In this document: in pieces, positions 22,618-34,534 of the stretch | Layout: the number at the start of each line of letters is the position of its first letter | Numbering within the stretch: position 1 is the first letter of the stretch | Assembly: GCA_900539945.1 (NCBI GenBank) | Contig: UQDV01000007.1 | Span: forward strand, 1 to 64,000 | Direction: 5' to 3' | Source of the DNA: an uncultured Faecalibacterium sp. | GTDB taxonomy: Bacteria > Bacillota > Clostridia > Oscillospirales > Ruminococcaceae | DNA length: 64,000 bases | The notes under the pieces: generated by a model | Databases searched by the model: none | Seen by the model: only the letters and a program-made list of their open reading frames with translations | What the model was told of the DNA's origin: nothing | Program-made: the position numbers and the translations under genes

Positions 22618-22678
22618 TAAGCATTTTTGCTTATCTTTTTTGTATCCTCATTATACTAAACACATTCCGTTAAGTCAA
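22618..22678 (-). promoter_or_regulatory. Promoter and operator of the repA operon
   Basis: Minus-strand TTGACT (22673-22678), 17-bp spacer, TATAAT (22650-22655). Downstream of the start point lies the perfect inverted repeat TAAGCA-TTTT-TGCTTA (22618-22633), a likely repressor site. Confidence 0.72.
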
Positions 22679-22721
22679 GAGATTTTCGGGCAAAATCTTA
22701 AACTTTTTTGTTTATTTTCTA

Positions 22722-22750
22722 TTGCACCTCCTGTTTTTCTGTGCTATACT
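22722..22750 (+). promoter_or_regulatory. Promoter of the element's HTH regulator
   Basis: TTGCAC (22722-22727), 17-bp spacer, TATACT (22745-22750), divergent from the repA promoter. Confidence 0.75.
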
Positions 22751-22787
22751 GGGTTCAACAAATATGTTTAAGTCAGGAGGCAATCGC

Positions 22788-23291
22788 ATGGCAGTCGGTG
22801 ACCGCATCAAACGTGCCCGCAACTTCCGTGGTATGACCCAAAAGGAATTGGGCATTGCCATCGGGTTTGATGAGAAGAGCGCAGACATCCGTATCGCGCA
22901 ATACGAAAGCAACACCCGCACTCCTAAAGAAGAGTTGCTCCGCAAGATTGCGGAGGTGCTGGACGTGAACTACCGTTCCCTCTATGAGCCGACCCTGTAC
23001 GCCGCAGAGGATGTGATGTACACCCTGTTCGAGCTGGACGAGCACTATTCTGGCACCTGGCTGTATGAGGTCACAGACACCACCGACCCAGATTTCCCGG
23101 AAAAGCACATGGCGGTCAGCTTCCGTTATCGTCTGCTGGATGATTTCCTGAAGGAGTGGCAGCTCCGCAAGAAGCAGCTCCGGGAGCGTGAGATCACCAA
23201 GGAAGAGTATCAGGAATGGAAGCTCAACTGGCCCCAGACCGCCGATGGCTGCGGCCGATACGAGCCGAAGAAAAAGTGGCGTAAAGAATAA
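22788..23291 (+). CDS. XRE-family helix-turn-helix regulator
   Basis: A 167-residue protein. The N-terminal HTH_3 domain is MAVGDRIKRARNFRGMTQKELGIAIGFDEKSADIRIAQYESNTRTPKEELLRKIAEVLDV (residues 1-61). The C-terminal ~100 residues (LFELDEHYSG ... KEWQLRKKQLREREITKEEYQEWK) are specific to regulators of conjugative elements. ATG 22788 follows AGGAGG at 7 nt. It diverges from the repA operon and probably represses it through the ACTAAGCA-type operators. Confidence 0.9.
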   Translation: MAVGDRIKRARNFRGMTQKELGIAIGFDEKSADIRIAQYESNTRTPKEELLRKIAEVLDVNYRSLYEPTLYAAEDVMYTLFELDEHYSGTWLYEVTDTTDPDFPEKHMAVSFRYRLLDDFLKEWQLRKKQLREREITKEEYQEWKLNWPQTADGCGRYEPKKKWRKE

Positions 23292-23298
23292 AAGACAC

Positions 23299-23340
23299 AA
23301 AAATGCCCTCTGAAAAACTTACCGTTTCTCAGAGGGCATT
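23299..23340 (-). terminator. Element-borne terminator now serving guaA
   Basis: A 12-bp stem AATGCCCTCTGA / TCAGAGGGCATT (23302-23313 with 23329-23340). Only the minus strand has a U-run after it (TTTTTG), so it stops transcripts entering from guaA; on the plus strand it can protect the 3' end of the HTH mRNA. Confidence 0.8.
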
Positions 23341-23371
23341 CTCATGTCTCTCTTTATGAATAATCGCCTGA

Positions 23372-23391
23372 TAGTATCAAAGCAGTATCAC
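23372..23391. repeat. Right arm-type direct repeat pair
   Basis: TAGTATCA and CAGTATCA, 11 bp apart start to start, matching the pair at 18003-18022 in sequence, spacing and orientation. It lies 57 bp from the guaA-side att repeat. Confidence 0.65.
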
Positions 23392-23447
23392 AGAGCCTTT
23401 TGACTCTCAAAATATTGCATTGCATCAATACTTTTCAGGTTTTGAAG

Positions 23448-23461
23448 ATTACTCGAGCTCG
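23448..23461. repeat. guaA-side att repeat
   Basis: ATTACTCGAGCTCG, forming the last codons and stop of guaA; direct copy at 17888-17901. Confidence 0.85.
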
Positions 23462-24999
23462 ATCGTGGCCGGCGGTTTACCGGTGCAGTCGTAGAACACG
23501 CGGTTGACGTGCTTGACCTCGTTGACGATGCGGCTGGTGACGGTGCCCAGAACGCTCCAGGGCATGTCGTAGCTTTCGGCAGTCATGAAGTCGGTGGTGG
23601 TGACGGCACGCAGAGCCACAGCATAGTCGTAGGTACGCTCGTCGCCCATGACGCCTACGCTCTGCATATTGGTCAGAGCGGCGTAATACTGGCTGATTTC
23701 CTTATCCAGGCCAGCCTTGGCGATCTCCTCACGCCAGATGGCATCAGCGTCCTGCACGATGGCCACCTTTTCCGGGGTCACTTCGCCGATGATACGGATG
23801 CCCAGACCCGGGCCGGGGAACGGCTGGCGGCTGACCAGATATTCGGGCAGGCCCAGCTCACGGCCGGCCTGACGGACCTCGTCCTTGAACAGGTTCCGCA
23901 GGGGCTCCACCAGTTCCTTGAAGTCCACGGTGTCGGGGAGGCCGCCTACGTTGTGGTGGCTCTTGATGACGGTGGACTCGCCGCCCAGGCCGCTTTCCAC
24001 CACGTCGGGATAGATGGTGCCCTGTGCCAGGAAGTCTACCTTGCCGATCTGCTTTGCCTGCTCCTCAAAGACCCGGATGAACTCCTCGCCGATGATCTTG
24101 CGCTTGCGCTCCGGCTCGGTGACGCCCTTCAGCTTGCTGAAGTAGCGGTCCCGGGCGTCCACGCAGATGAAGTTGATGTCAAAGCCGTTGGCGTTGCCGG
24201 GGCCGAATACGGAGCAAACTTCTTCCTTCTCGTTCTTGCGCAGCAGGCCGTGGTCCACAAACACGCAGGTCAGCTGCTTGCCAATGGCCTTGGCCAGCAT
24301 GGCAGCCAGCACCGAGGAGTCCACGCCGCCGGACAGGGCGCACAGCACCTTGCCATCGCCGATGCGCTCCCGGAGAGCCTGGACGTTGTTCTCCACAAAG
24401 GAGTCCATCTTCCAGTCACCGGAGCAGCCGCAGACGTTGTACACAAAGTTGCGCAGCATCTTTTTGCCCTCAGCGGTGTGCAGCACTTCCGGGTGGAACT
24501 GCACGGCGTAGAGGCCCTTTTCCGCATTTTCCACAGCAGCCACAGGGCAGTTTGCGGTGTGGGCGGTGATCTTGAAACCAGGTGCTGCCTGCTCGATGTA
24601 GTCGTTGTGGCTCATCCAGCAGATGGTGGAGGGCTGCACATCGGTGAACAGCTTGCTCTGGGTGTCCACGAACACCTCAGTCTTGCCGTACTCACGCTCC
24701 GGTGCACGGCAGACATGGCCGCCCAGCAGATGCATCATCAGCTGGCTGCCGTAGCAGATGCCCAGCACGGGCACGCCCCAGCTGAAGATCTCCGGGTCGA
24801 TCGTGGGCGAATCCTTCAGGTAGACGCTGTTGGGGCCGCCGGTAAAAATAATGCCCTTGGGATTCTTCGCCTTGATGACCGACAGGTCGGTTTTATAGGA
24901 ATAGATTTCACAGTAGACATTGTTCTCGCGGACGCGGCGCGCGATCAGCTGATTGTACTGGCCGCCAAAGTCCAGCACGATGACAGTTTCATGCTGCAT
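23449..24999 (-). CDS. guaA: GMP synthase (glutamine-hydrolysing)
   Basis: GuaA (516 aa) converts XMP to GMP using glutamine amide nitrogen and ATP. The N-terminal class-I amidotransferase domain has [10 protein letters not shown] (catalytic Cys82) and QFHPEVLHT (His/Glu); the ATP-pyrophosphatase domain starts with [13 protein letters not shown], and the C-terminal dimerization domain ends [17 protein letters not shown] precedes ATG 24997-24999. The gene remains full length because the element at its 3' end carries an identical end sequence. An extended -10 (TGC-TATACT) lies about 50 nt upstream. Confidence 0.98.
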   Translation of the reverse strand: MQHETVIVLDFGGQYNQLIARRVRENNVYCEIYSYKTDLSVIKAKNPKGIIFTGGPNSVYLKDSPTIDPEIFSWGVPVLGICYGSQLMMHLLGGHVCRAPEREYGKTEVFVDTQSKLFTDVQPSTICWMSHNDYIEQAAPGFKITAHTANCPVAAVENAEKGLYAVQFHPEVLHTAEGKKMLRNFVYNVCGCSGDWKMDSFVENNVQALRERIGDGKVLCALSGGVDSSVLAAMLAKAIGKQLTCVFVDHGLLRKNEKEEVCSVFGPGNANGFDINFICVDARDRYFSKLKGVTEPERKRKIIGEEFIRVFEEQAKQIGKVDFLAQGTIYPDVVESGLGGESTVIKSHHNVGGLPDTVDFKELVEPLRNLFKDEVRQAGRELGLPEYLVSRQPFPGPGLGIRIIGEVTPEKVAIVQDADAIWREEIAKAGLDKEISQYYAALTNMQSVGVMGDERTYDYAVALRAVTTTDFMTAESYDMPWSVLGTVTSRIVNEVKHVNRVFYDCTGKPPATIELE

Positions 25000-25098
25000 G
25001 ATGTTCTCCTCCTGTTCCGTTCATAGATGTGTTACAGATATTCTTAGTATAGCACATCTTACAAACAAAAGCGACATCCTTTGTGGATTTTCCTGTTT

Positions 25099-25731
25099 TT
25101 ATTTTTTCCGTACCGGATGCCGCAGCACGGTTTTAAGTTTTTCTGGGGCTGTGCGGCGCGGGTCCCCCAAATAGATCTCATGATGCAGGCGCCCTGCCGT
25201 AAAATCCGGCACATATCCCTGCTCTGCCGCAAACGCATCCATCTGCCGCAGAGTCTCAGGCTCTGTGTCGTAAGGGCCAATATGCATGCACTGTACGCAT
25301 AATCCCTCGTCATAGGTCCGGAATTCCGCCGTAGAAAAGTCCCGTTTCTTTTTGGCCGTGGCTTCCTGCACGGCCCAGTCGAACTCTTCCCGGGTCACAA
25401 ACTCCGGCAGGCGGATCATGGAGGTCCATTCAAAAGTCTCCTTGTGGGCATAGTCCACGCCGTCCACACCCTGCTGATGCCACAATCCTTCCAGCGGAGG
25501 CACCACATACTCAAAAAAACCTTCCATCCGGTGGCTGCCCTTATAGCTCATTTTGATGGTATAAGCAAGGCCGTACAGCACTTCCATAGCGGCCTGGTAT
25601 TCCCCTGCCGGGTCGTTCGGGTCACCCTTCCCCTGCACTGTCACAAAGTTCATGGGCGGGACCGTGATGAGATGCGGTTTCCTGGATGGCAGATAGAATT
25701 CCTTGTATTCTTTCTTGTAATCAAATGCCAT
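25099..25731 (-). CDS. GyrI-like small-molecule-binding domain protein
   Basis: A 210-residue protein of the stand-alone GyrI-like family: MAFDYKKEYKEFYLPSRKPHLITVPPMNFVTVQGKGDPND is the diagnostic opening, and CVQCMHIGPYDTEPETLRQMDAFAAEQGY the second SHS2 repeat, ending HHEIYLGDPRRTAPEKLKTVLRHPV. Such proteins bind or degrade cyclopropanoid or other lipophilic compounds; a specific ligand is unknown. I start at ATG 25729-25731 with GGAGG 8 nt upstream. The promoter lies inside a long palindrome. Confidence 0.88.
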   Translation of the reverse strand: MAFDYKKEYKEFYLPSRKPHLITVPPMNFVTVQGKGDPNDPAGEYQAAMEVLYGLAYTIKMSYKGSHRMEGFFEYVVPPLEGLWHQQGVDGVDYAHKETFEWTSMIRLPEFVTREEFDWAVQEATAKKKRDFSTAEFRTYDEGLCVQCMHIGPYDTEPETLRQMDAFAAEQGYVPDFTAGRLHHEIYLGDPRRTAPEKLKTVLRHPVRKK

Positions 25732-25774
25732 TACATCGTCCTCCGTTCCACAGTGGCTTATCCTTCTGATTTCC

Positions 25775-25819
25775 AGTATAGCAGAACAACTATAGTTTGT
25801 AAACCATAAAGTTGTTCTG
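25775..25819 (-). promoter_or_regulatory. GyrI-like gene promoter buried in a 38-bp dyad
   Basis: Minus-strand TTTACA (25798-25803), 17-bp spacer, TATACT (25775-25780). CAGAACAACT (25782-25791) is repeated inverted as AGTTGTTCTG (25810-25819), so the arms bracket -35 and fill the spacer. A regulator bound here would control access to the whole promoter. Confidence 0.65.
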
Positions 25820-25826
25820 TTGACAC

Positions 25827-25857
25827 AAAAAATCCTCTGCCCTTTCAGACAGAGGAT
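25827..25857 (-). terminator. Distal tuf terminator
   Basis: Minus-strand stem ATCCTCTG / CAGAGGAT with six U following; second of two tandem terminators behind tuf. Confidence 0.8.
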
Positions 25858-25867
25858 CTCAGAACGC

Positions 25868-25906
25868 AAAAAGAGCCTTCCCACTCTCCGGAATGGGAAG
25901 GCTCTT
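25868..25906 (-). terminator. Proximal tuf terminator
   Basis: Minus-strand 13-bp stem AAGAGCCTTCCCA / TGGGAAGGCTCTT followed by TTTTTG, 46 nt after the tuf stop. Confidence 0.9.
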
Positions 25907-25951
25907 CGTAAAGTTAACCTTTAGCCACAGGAATGGCGCGAAGGGTCAAAA

Positions 25952-27157
25952 TCACTCAATGATCTTGCCAACAACGCCGGAACCAACGGTACGGCCACCC
26001 TCACGGATAGCGAAACGCAGGCCCTCTTCCATAGCAACCGGGGTCAGCAGCTCAACGTGCATCATGACGTTATCGCCGGGCATGCACATCTCAGTGCCTT
26101 CGGGCAGAGTGATGATGCCGGTCACGTCGGTGGTGCGGAAGTAGAACTGAGGACGATAGTTGGAGAAGAACGGGGTGTGACGGCCGCCTTCGTCCTTGGT
26201 CAGGACGTAGACCTGAGCCTCAAAGACGTTGTGGGGGTGCACAGTGCCGGGCTTAGCCAGAACCTGGCCACGCTCGATCTGGGTACGATCAACACCACGC
26301 AGCAGAGCGCCGATGTTATCGCCAGCCTCAGCGAAGTCCAGAGACTTACGGAACATCTCCAGACCGGTGATGGTGGTGTTCAGACGATCGGGCTTGATGC
26401 CGACGATCTCCATAGCGTCGCCAACCTTGGCGATACCACGCTCAACACGACCGGTAGCAACGGTACCACGGCCAGAAATGGTCATGACATCCTCGATGGG
26501 CATCAGGAAGGGCTTATCCTCCTCACGATCGGGGTTGGGGATATAGGTGTCAACAGCGTCCATCAGCTCCTTGATGCAAGCATACTCGGGAGCATCGGGA
26601 TCGGTGGAGGTAGACTCCAGAGCCTTCAGAGCGGAACCACGAATGATCGGGGTGTCGTCGCCGGGGAAGTCGTACTCGGTCAGCAGTTCACGGATCTCCA
26701 TCTCGACCAGATCCAGCAGCTCTTCGTCGTCGACCATATCGCACTTGTTCATGAACACGACGATATAGGGCACGCCGACCTGACGAGCCAGCAGGATGTG
26801 CTCACGGGTCTGGGGCATGGGACCATCGGTAGCAGCAACGACCAAGATAGCGCCGTCCATCTGAGCAGCACCAGTGATCATGTTCTTGACGTAGTCAGCA
26901 TGGCCCGGGCAGTCAACGTGAGCATAGTGACGAGCGTCGGTCTGATACTCAACGTGAGCGGAGTTGATCGTGATACCACGAGCACGCTCCTCAGGAGCCT
27001 TATCGATGTTGGCGTAGTCCATGAAGTCTGCGTCGCCCTTCAGAGCCAGGTACTTGGTGATGGCGGCAGTCAGAGTGGTCTTGCCGTGGTCAACGTGACC
27101 GATGGTGCCGATGTTCACATGCGGCTTAGAACGGTCGAACTTTGCCTTTTCAGCCAT
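25952..27157 (-). CDS. tuf: Elongation factor Tu
   Basis: EF-Tu (401 aa) carries aminoacyl-tRNA to the ribosome. G1 is [17 protein letters not shown] (residues ~18-34), the effector/switch I region [13 protein letters not shown]3 [15 protein letters not shown]4 [10 protein letters not shown] and G5 SALKALE. Domains 2 and 3 follow, ending [23 protein letters not shown] 27155-27157 is preceded by AAGGGAGG; the frame 20 codons upstream is leader. It has its own promoter behind fusA and two terminators. Confidence 0.99.
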   Translation of the reverse strand: MAEKAKFDRSKPHVNIGTIGHVDHGKTTLTAAITKYLALKGDADFMDYANIDKAPEERARGITINSAHVEYQTDARHYAHVDCPGHADYVKNMITGAAQMDGAILVVAATDGPMPQTREHILLARQVGVPYIVVFMNKCDMVDDEELLDLVEMEIRELLTEYDFPGDDTPIIRGSALKALESTSTDPDAPEYACIKELMDAVDTYIPNPDREEDKPFLMPIEDVMTISGRGTVATGRVERGIAKVGDAMEIVGIKPDRLNTTITGLEMFRKSLDFAEAGDNIGALLRGVDRTQIERGQVLAKPGTVHPHNVFEAQVYVLTKDEGGRHTPFFSNYRPQFYFRTTDVTGIITLPEGTEMCMPGDNVMMHVELLTPVAMEEGLRFAIREGGRTVGSGVVGKIIE

Positions 27158-27234
27158 TGGAATATCCTCCCTTATAATTAGGTTTTGATATTGGTTACAA
27201 CAACCCTGCTTATACAAGATTGTACTGCAAGGCT

Positions 27235-27263
27235 ATTCTACTAAATTTACCCTGTAAAATCAA
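27235..27263 (-). promoter_or_regulatory. Promoter of tuf
   Basis: Minus-strand TTGATT (27258-27263), 17-bp spacer, TAGAAT (27235-27240). The -35 lies inside a CCTGTAAAA/TTTTACAGG dyad (27251-27276). Confidence 0.65.
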
Positions 27264-27277
27264 GTGCTTTTACAGGA

Positions 27278-27311
27278 AATTTTGCCGGAGTTACACTACC
27301 CCGGCAAAATT
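27278..27311 (-). terminator. Hairpin after fusA
   Basis: An 11-bp stem AATTTTGCCGG / CCGGCAAAATT just behind the fusA stop with little U-run, so probably a partial terminator or 3'-end protector between fusA and tuf. Confidence 0.5.
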
Positions 27312-27329
27312 ATCTTTGCTTTTCAGCAA

Positions 27330-29456
27330 TCAGCCCTTGGTACGACCGGCAATGATCTGGTCAGCAATGTTCTTGGGCACCGGCTCATAATGAGACGGCT
27401 CCATGACATACTGGCCACGGCCCTGGGTCTTGGAACGCAGGTCGGTAGCGTAGCCGAACATCTGAGCCAGCGGCACAAATGCATTGACACGCTGAGTACC
27501 GGCCATAGCCTCCATACCCTGGATCTGACCACGGCGGGCGTTCAGGTCGCCGATAACATCGCCCAGATACTCATCGGGGACGATGACAGCCACCTTCATG
27601 ATGGGCTCGGTGATGATGGGATCAGCCTTGCGCATAGCATCCTTGAATGCCATGGAACCTGCAATGGAGAAGGCCATTTCAGAGGAGTCGACCTCATGAT
27701 AAGAACCATCCCACAGGGTGACCTTGACATCAACGACAGGATAGCCTGCCAGAACACCGGACTTCATAGCACCCTGGATACCGTTGTCGATAGCCGGGAT
27801 GTATTCCTTCGGGATCGCGCCGCCAACGATGGCGTTGACGAACTCGTAACCCTTACCGGGCTCGTTGGGCTCGATCTTGATCTTAACATGACCGTACTGG
27901 CCCTTACCACCGGACTGACGTGCGTACTTGGTCTCCTGGTTGGCCTCCTTGCGGATGGTCTCACGGTAAGCAACCTGGGGAGCACCCACGTTTGCCTCAA
28001 CCTTAAACTCACGCAGCAGACGGTCAACAATGATCTCCAGATGCAGCTCGCCCATACCAGCAATGATGGTCTGGCCGGTCTCTTCATCGGTGTAGGTCTT
28101 GAAGGTCGGATCCTCTTCGGCCAGCTTTGCCAGCGCGATGCCCATCTTCTCGTTGCCAGCCTTGGTCTTGGGCTCAATTGCAACGCGGATAACGGGCTCG
28201 GGGAACTTCATGGACTCCAGAATGATGGGATGATTCTCATCGCACAGAGTATCACCAGTGGTGGTGTTCTTCAGACCAACAACAGCTGCGATATCACCTG
28301 CGTAGCAGCAGTCGATATCCTTGCGGTGATTGGAGTGCATCTGCAGGATGCGGCCCATACGCTCCTTGTTGTCCTTCACGGAGTTGTAGACGGTAGTACC
28401 AGCCTCAACCTTACCGGAGTAAACGCGGAAGTATGCCAGCTTACCAACGAACGGGTCGGTAGCGATCTTGAAAGCCAGAGCTGCGAAGGGAGCGTCGTCA
28501 GAAGACGGACGGGTCTCCTGCTCTTCGGTCTCAGGATTCACACCCTTGATGTCTTCGACATCGGTGGGAGCGGGCATGTAGTCCACGATGGCATCCAGCA
28601 GCTTCTGGACACCGCGGTTCTTGTAGGAAGAACCACAGACAACGGGAACCAGCGTGTTAGCGATGGTCTCCTTGCGGATCGCAGCCTTCAGCTCGGCACG
28701 GGTGATCTCCTCGCCCTCGAGGTACTTCTCCATGAGCTCTTCGTCGTTCTCAGCAACAGCCTCGATCAGGATGTTGTGATACTCCTCAGCCTGCTCACGC
28801 ATATCCTCGGGGATCTCCTCGGTGCGCATGTCGTTGCCCATGTCATCGTAGTAGACCTCAGCGTTCATATCGACCAGGTCAACGATACCACGGAAGGTAT
28901 CTTCCTGACCGATGGGCAGCTGGATGGCCACGCCGTTGGCATGCAGACGATCGTGCAGCATCTTGATGCAGCGGAAGAAGTCAGCACCCATGGTATCCAT
29001 CTTGTTGACGTACACCATACGGGGGACCTTGTACTCGTCAGCCTGACGCCAGACGGTCTCAGACTGCGGCTCGACACCGCCCTTGGCAGCCAGAACGGTC
29101 ACAGAACCGTCCAACACGCGCAGGGAACGCTGGACCTCAACAGTGAAGTCCACGTGGCCCGGGGTGTCGATGATGTTGATGCGGTGACGGTTCTTCTTGA
29201 ATGCAGCCGGGTCCTTCTGGGTCTCAGAGTGGCTCCAGTAGCAGGTGGTAGCAGCGGAAGTGATGGTGATACCACGCTCCTGCTCCTGAACCATCCAGTC
29301 CATGGTAGCGCCGCCATCATGAACTTCGCCGATCTTGTGGTTGATACCGGTGTAGTACAGAATACGCTCGGTAGTGGTCGTCTTGCCGGCATCAATGTGG
29401 GCCATAATGCCGATATTTCTCGTCATCTGAAGAGAAACTTCTCTGGGTGTAGCCAT
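27330..29456 (-). CDS. fusA: Elongation factor G
   Basis: EF-G (708 aa) drives translocation. The GTPase domain has [18 protein letters not shown], the switch [24 protein letters not shown] and [12 protein letters not shown]; domain II begins near [25 protein letters not shown]; domain IV has YKRQ-like [16 protein letters not shown]. It is close to the usual length with a short N-terminal extension ([16 protein letters not shown]). AGGAGG precedes ATG 29454-29456. Third gene of rpsL-rpsG-fusA. Confidence 0.99.
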   Translation of the reverse strand: MATPREVSLQMTRNIGIMAHIDAGKTTTTERILYYTGINHKIGEVHDGGATMDWMVQEQERGITITSAATTCYWSHSETQKDPAAFKKNRHRINIIDTPGHVDFTVEVQRSLRVLDGSVTVLAAKGGVEPQSETVWRQADEYKVPRMVYVNKMDTMGADFFRCIKMLHDRLHANGVAIQLPIGQEDTFRGIVDLVDMNAEVYYDDMGNDMRTEEIPEDMREQAEEYHNILIEAVAENDEELMEKYLEGEEITRAELKAAIRKETIANTLVPVVCGSSYKNRGVQKLLDAIVDYMPAPTDVEDIKGVNPETEEQETRPSSDDAPFAALAFKIATDPFVGKLAYFRVYSGKVEAGTTVYNSVKDNKERMGRILQMHSNHRKDIDCCYAGDIAAVVGLKNTTTGDTLCDENHPIILESMKFPEPVIRVAIEPKTKAGNEKMGIALAKLAEEDPTFKTYTDEETGQTIIAGMGELHLEIIVDRLLREFKVEANVGAPQVAYRETIRKEANQETKYARQSGGKGQYGHVKIKIEPNEPGKGYEFVNAIVGGAIPKEYIPAIDNGIQGAMKSGVLAGYPVVDVKVTLWDGSYHEVDSSEMAFSIAGSMAFKDAMRKADPIITEPIMKVAVIVPDEYLGDVIGDLNARRGQIQGMEAMAGTQRVNAFVPLAQMFGYATDLRSKTQGRGQYVMEPSHYEPVPKNIADQIIAGRTKG

Positions 29457-29480
29457 GAAATTAACCTCCTACAGAACAGA

Positions 29481-29951
29481 TCAATAACGGAAATGAGCGA
29501 AAGCCTTGTTGGCCTCGGCCATCTTATGGGTATCCTCGCGCTTCTTCACGGCGTTACCAGTGTTGTTGGCAGCATCCATGATCTCTGCAGCCAGACGCTG
29601 AGCCATGGTCTTCTCACCACGGCTGCGGCTGTAAGCAGTCAGCCAGCGCAGACCCAGGGTCTCGCGGCGAGCGGGGCTGACTTCCAGGGGGACCTGGTAG
29701 TTTGCGCCACCCACACGGCGGGTCTTGCACTCGAGGCTGGGCATGATGTTCTCCATCGCCTTCTCGAAAGTCTCCAGAGGATCGTTGCCGGTCTTCTCCT
29801 GAATCATGGAGAATGCCTCGTAAACGATCTTCTGAGCGACGCCCTTCTTGCCATCCAGCATCACGCTGTTGACCAGACGAGTGACCATCTTGGAATTGTA
29901 AATAGGATCAGCTAAGACATCGCGCTTAGCAATGTTACCTCTTCTAGGCAT
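29481..29951 (-). CDS. rpsG: 30S ribosomal protein S7
   Basis: S7 (156 aa) nucleates the head of the small subunit. [28 protein letters not shown] and the later SVARRE-equivalent [26 protein letters not shown] are typical. I start at ATG 29949-29951 with GGAGGG upstream; six upstream codons lack an SD. Confidence 0.98.
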   Translation of the reverse strand: MPRRGNIAKRDVLADPIYNSKMVTRLVNSVMLDGKKGVAQKIVYEAFSMIQEKTGNDPLETFEKAMENIMPSLECKTRRVGGANYQVPLEVSPARRETLGLRWLTAYSRSRGEKTMAQRLAAEIMDAANNTGNAVKKREDTHKMAEANKAFAHFRY

Positions 29952-30115
29952 CTTTCTTCCCTCCTTCACAGAATGATATCATCGGTACTCGAAAGTAATA
30001 AAACTCCCGTTGTGTCACAAAGAGCTGACCTTACATAAACCGTTACCCTCCGCTCTTGAACAGCGGACTTGTTATTTATATAATGGAAAGCCGTTTATGG
30101 CGGTTCGTTCCTCAA

Positions 30116-30544
30116 TTACTTCTTTGCAGCACCGGCCTTAGGACGCTTTGCGCCGTACTTGGAGCGGGCCTGGTTACGGCCTGCCACACCCTGAGTATCC
30201 AGGGTACCACGGATGATGTGGTAACGCACACCGGGCAGGTCCTTAACACGACCGCCACGGATCAGCACGACGGAGTGCTCCTGCAGGTTATGACCGATAC
30301 CGGGAATGTAAGAGGTGACCTCGATACCATTCGTGAGGCGGACACGAGCAACCTTACGCAGAGCAGAGTTGGGCTTCTTGGGGGTCATGGTACGAACAGC
30401 AGTGCAGACACCACGCTTCTGGGGGCTGTTCAGATCAGAATACTGTTTCTTCTGAGAATTGTAGCTCTTCAGCAGTGCGGGAGCGGTGCTCTTGGTAGCC
30501 AGAACCTGACGGCCCTTGCGTACAAGCTGGTTAAAAGTAGGCAT
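30116..30544 (-). CDS. rpsL: 30S ribosomal protein S12
   Basis: S12 (142 aa) lines the decoding site. [34 protein letters not shown] and [35 protein letters not shown] are intact, with the wild-type Lys in PKKPNSA that is associated with streptomycin sensitivity. AAAGGAG precedes ATG 30542-30544. First gene of the str operon; the 164-nt gap to rpsG has no clear promoter or terminator. Confidence 0.99.
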   Translation of the reverse strand: MPTFNQLVRKGRQVLATKSTAPALLKSYNSQKKQYSDLNSPQKRGVCTAVRTMTPKKPNSALRKVARVRLTNGIEVTSYIPGIGHNLQEHSVVLIRGGRVKDLPGVRYHIIRGTLDTQGVAGRNQARSKYGAKRPKAGAAKK

Positions 30545-30631
30545 TTTGTTTCTCCTTTCTTAATGATAGACATCGGATCGTTTCCGACTTTTTTTGCCGC
30601 ACTATCCCCATGAGGGACGCGCAACAGTTAT

Positions 30632-30660
30632 ATAATACTCGCTTTGCGGCCGGATGTCAA
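30632..30660 (-). promoter_or_regulatory. str operon promoter
   Basis: Minus-strand perfect TTGACA (30655-30660), 17-bp spacer, TATTAT (30632-30637); leader of about 80 nt before rpsL. Confidence 0.85.
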
Positions 30661-30763
30661 CAGTTTTTGCAAAGATTTTTGCATTTATTCCAGATTTTTT
30701 CTTTTGGACTCTTTTTGATAAAAATCACCCTTGTTTTTCCCCTTCCCTGGCGTCCCAGCGCGC

Positions 30764-30801
30764 AAAAAGCCGCCCCGCAGACATCTGCCCACGGAGCGGC
30801 T
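30764..30801 (-). terminator. rpoBC terminator
   Basis: Minus-strand stem AGCCGCTCCG / CGGGGCGGCT followed by TTTTTG, behind rpoC. Confidence 0.85.
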
Positions 30802-30835
30802 TAGAATTTTATTGGGTTACCGGATCATGTCTGCA

Positions 30836-34408
<3,573 letters not shown>

Positions 34409-34534
34409 GAAACGAACCCTTTCTTAAACTCTTGTTGTTTCGATGATGACGGGCGACTTTTCAAAATCCGCTGCCCTGCCCTGCCGCGGCGGCAGCACGC
34501 GCACCGCGCAGGGAAAGACAGTCTTGTTCCGGAT

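Larger units (their letters stand above)
22454..22787. other. Divergent control region of the element
   Basis: 334 nt without a gene. It holds the minus-strand repA promoter, the plus-strand HTH promoter and operator-like repeats, described separately. The stretch 22480-22600 looks non-coding, and no integrase remnant is visible in it. Confidence 0.6.
17888..23461. mobile_element. 5.56-kb integrative mobilizable-type element in the guaA 3' end, no integrase
   Basis: The element is bounded by direct copies of ATTACTCGAGCTCG (17888-17901 and 23448-23461). The right copy is the end of guaA (it encodes Glu-Leu-Glu-stop on the minus strand). Contents: HxlR regulator, nitroreductase, MOBV relaxase with a candidate oriT, a small IME protein, RepA-like ATPase, truncated excisionase-like ORF and an HTH regulator. 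Paired arm-type repeats lie near both ends. The 3' end of guaA is a known hot spot for genomic islands with tyrosine recombinases. No recombinase gene is present, so this is either a defective element or one moved in trans. Confidence 0.85.

Noticed and set aside
22454..23448. Search for an integrase or its remnant inside the guaA element.
   Set aside because: No frame shows tyrosine-recombinase (R..HxxR..Y) or serine-recombinase motifs; only the HTH gene is supported.
27264..29915. An 883-codon plus-strand frame opposite fusA and rpsG.
   Set aside because: Antisense shadow of elongation factor G and S7 with no start signals.
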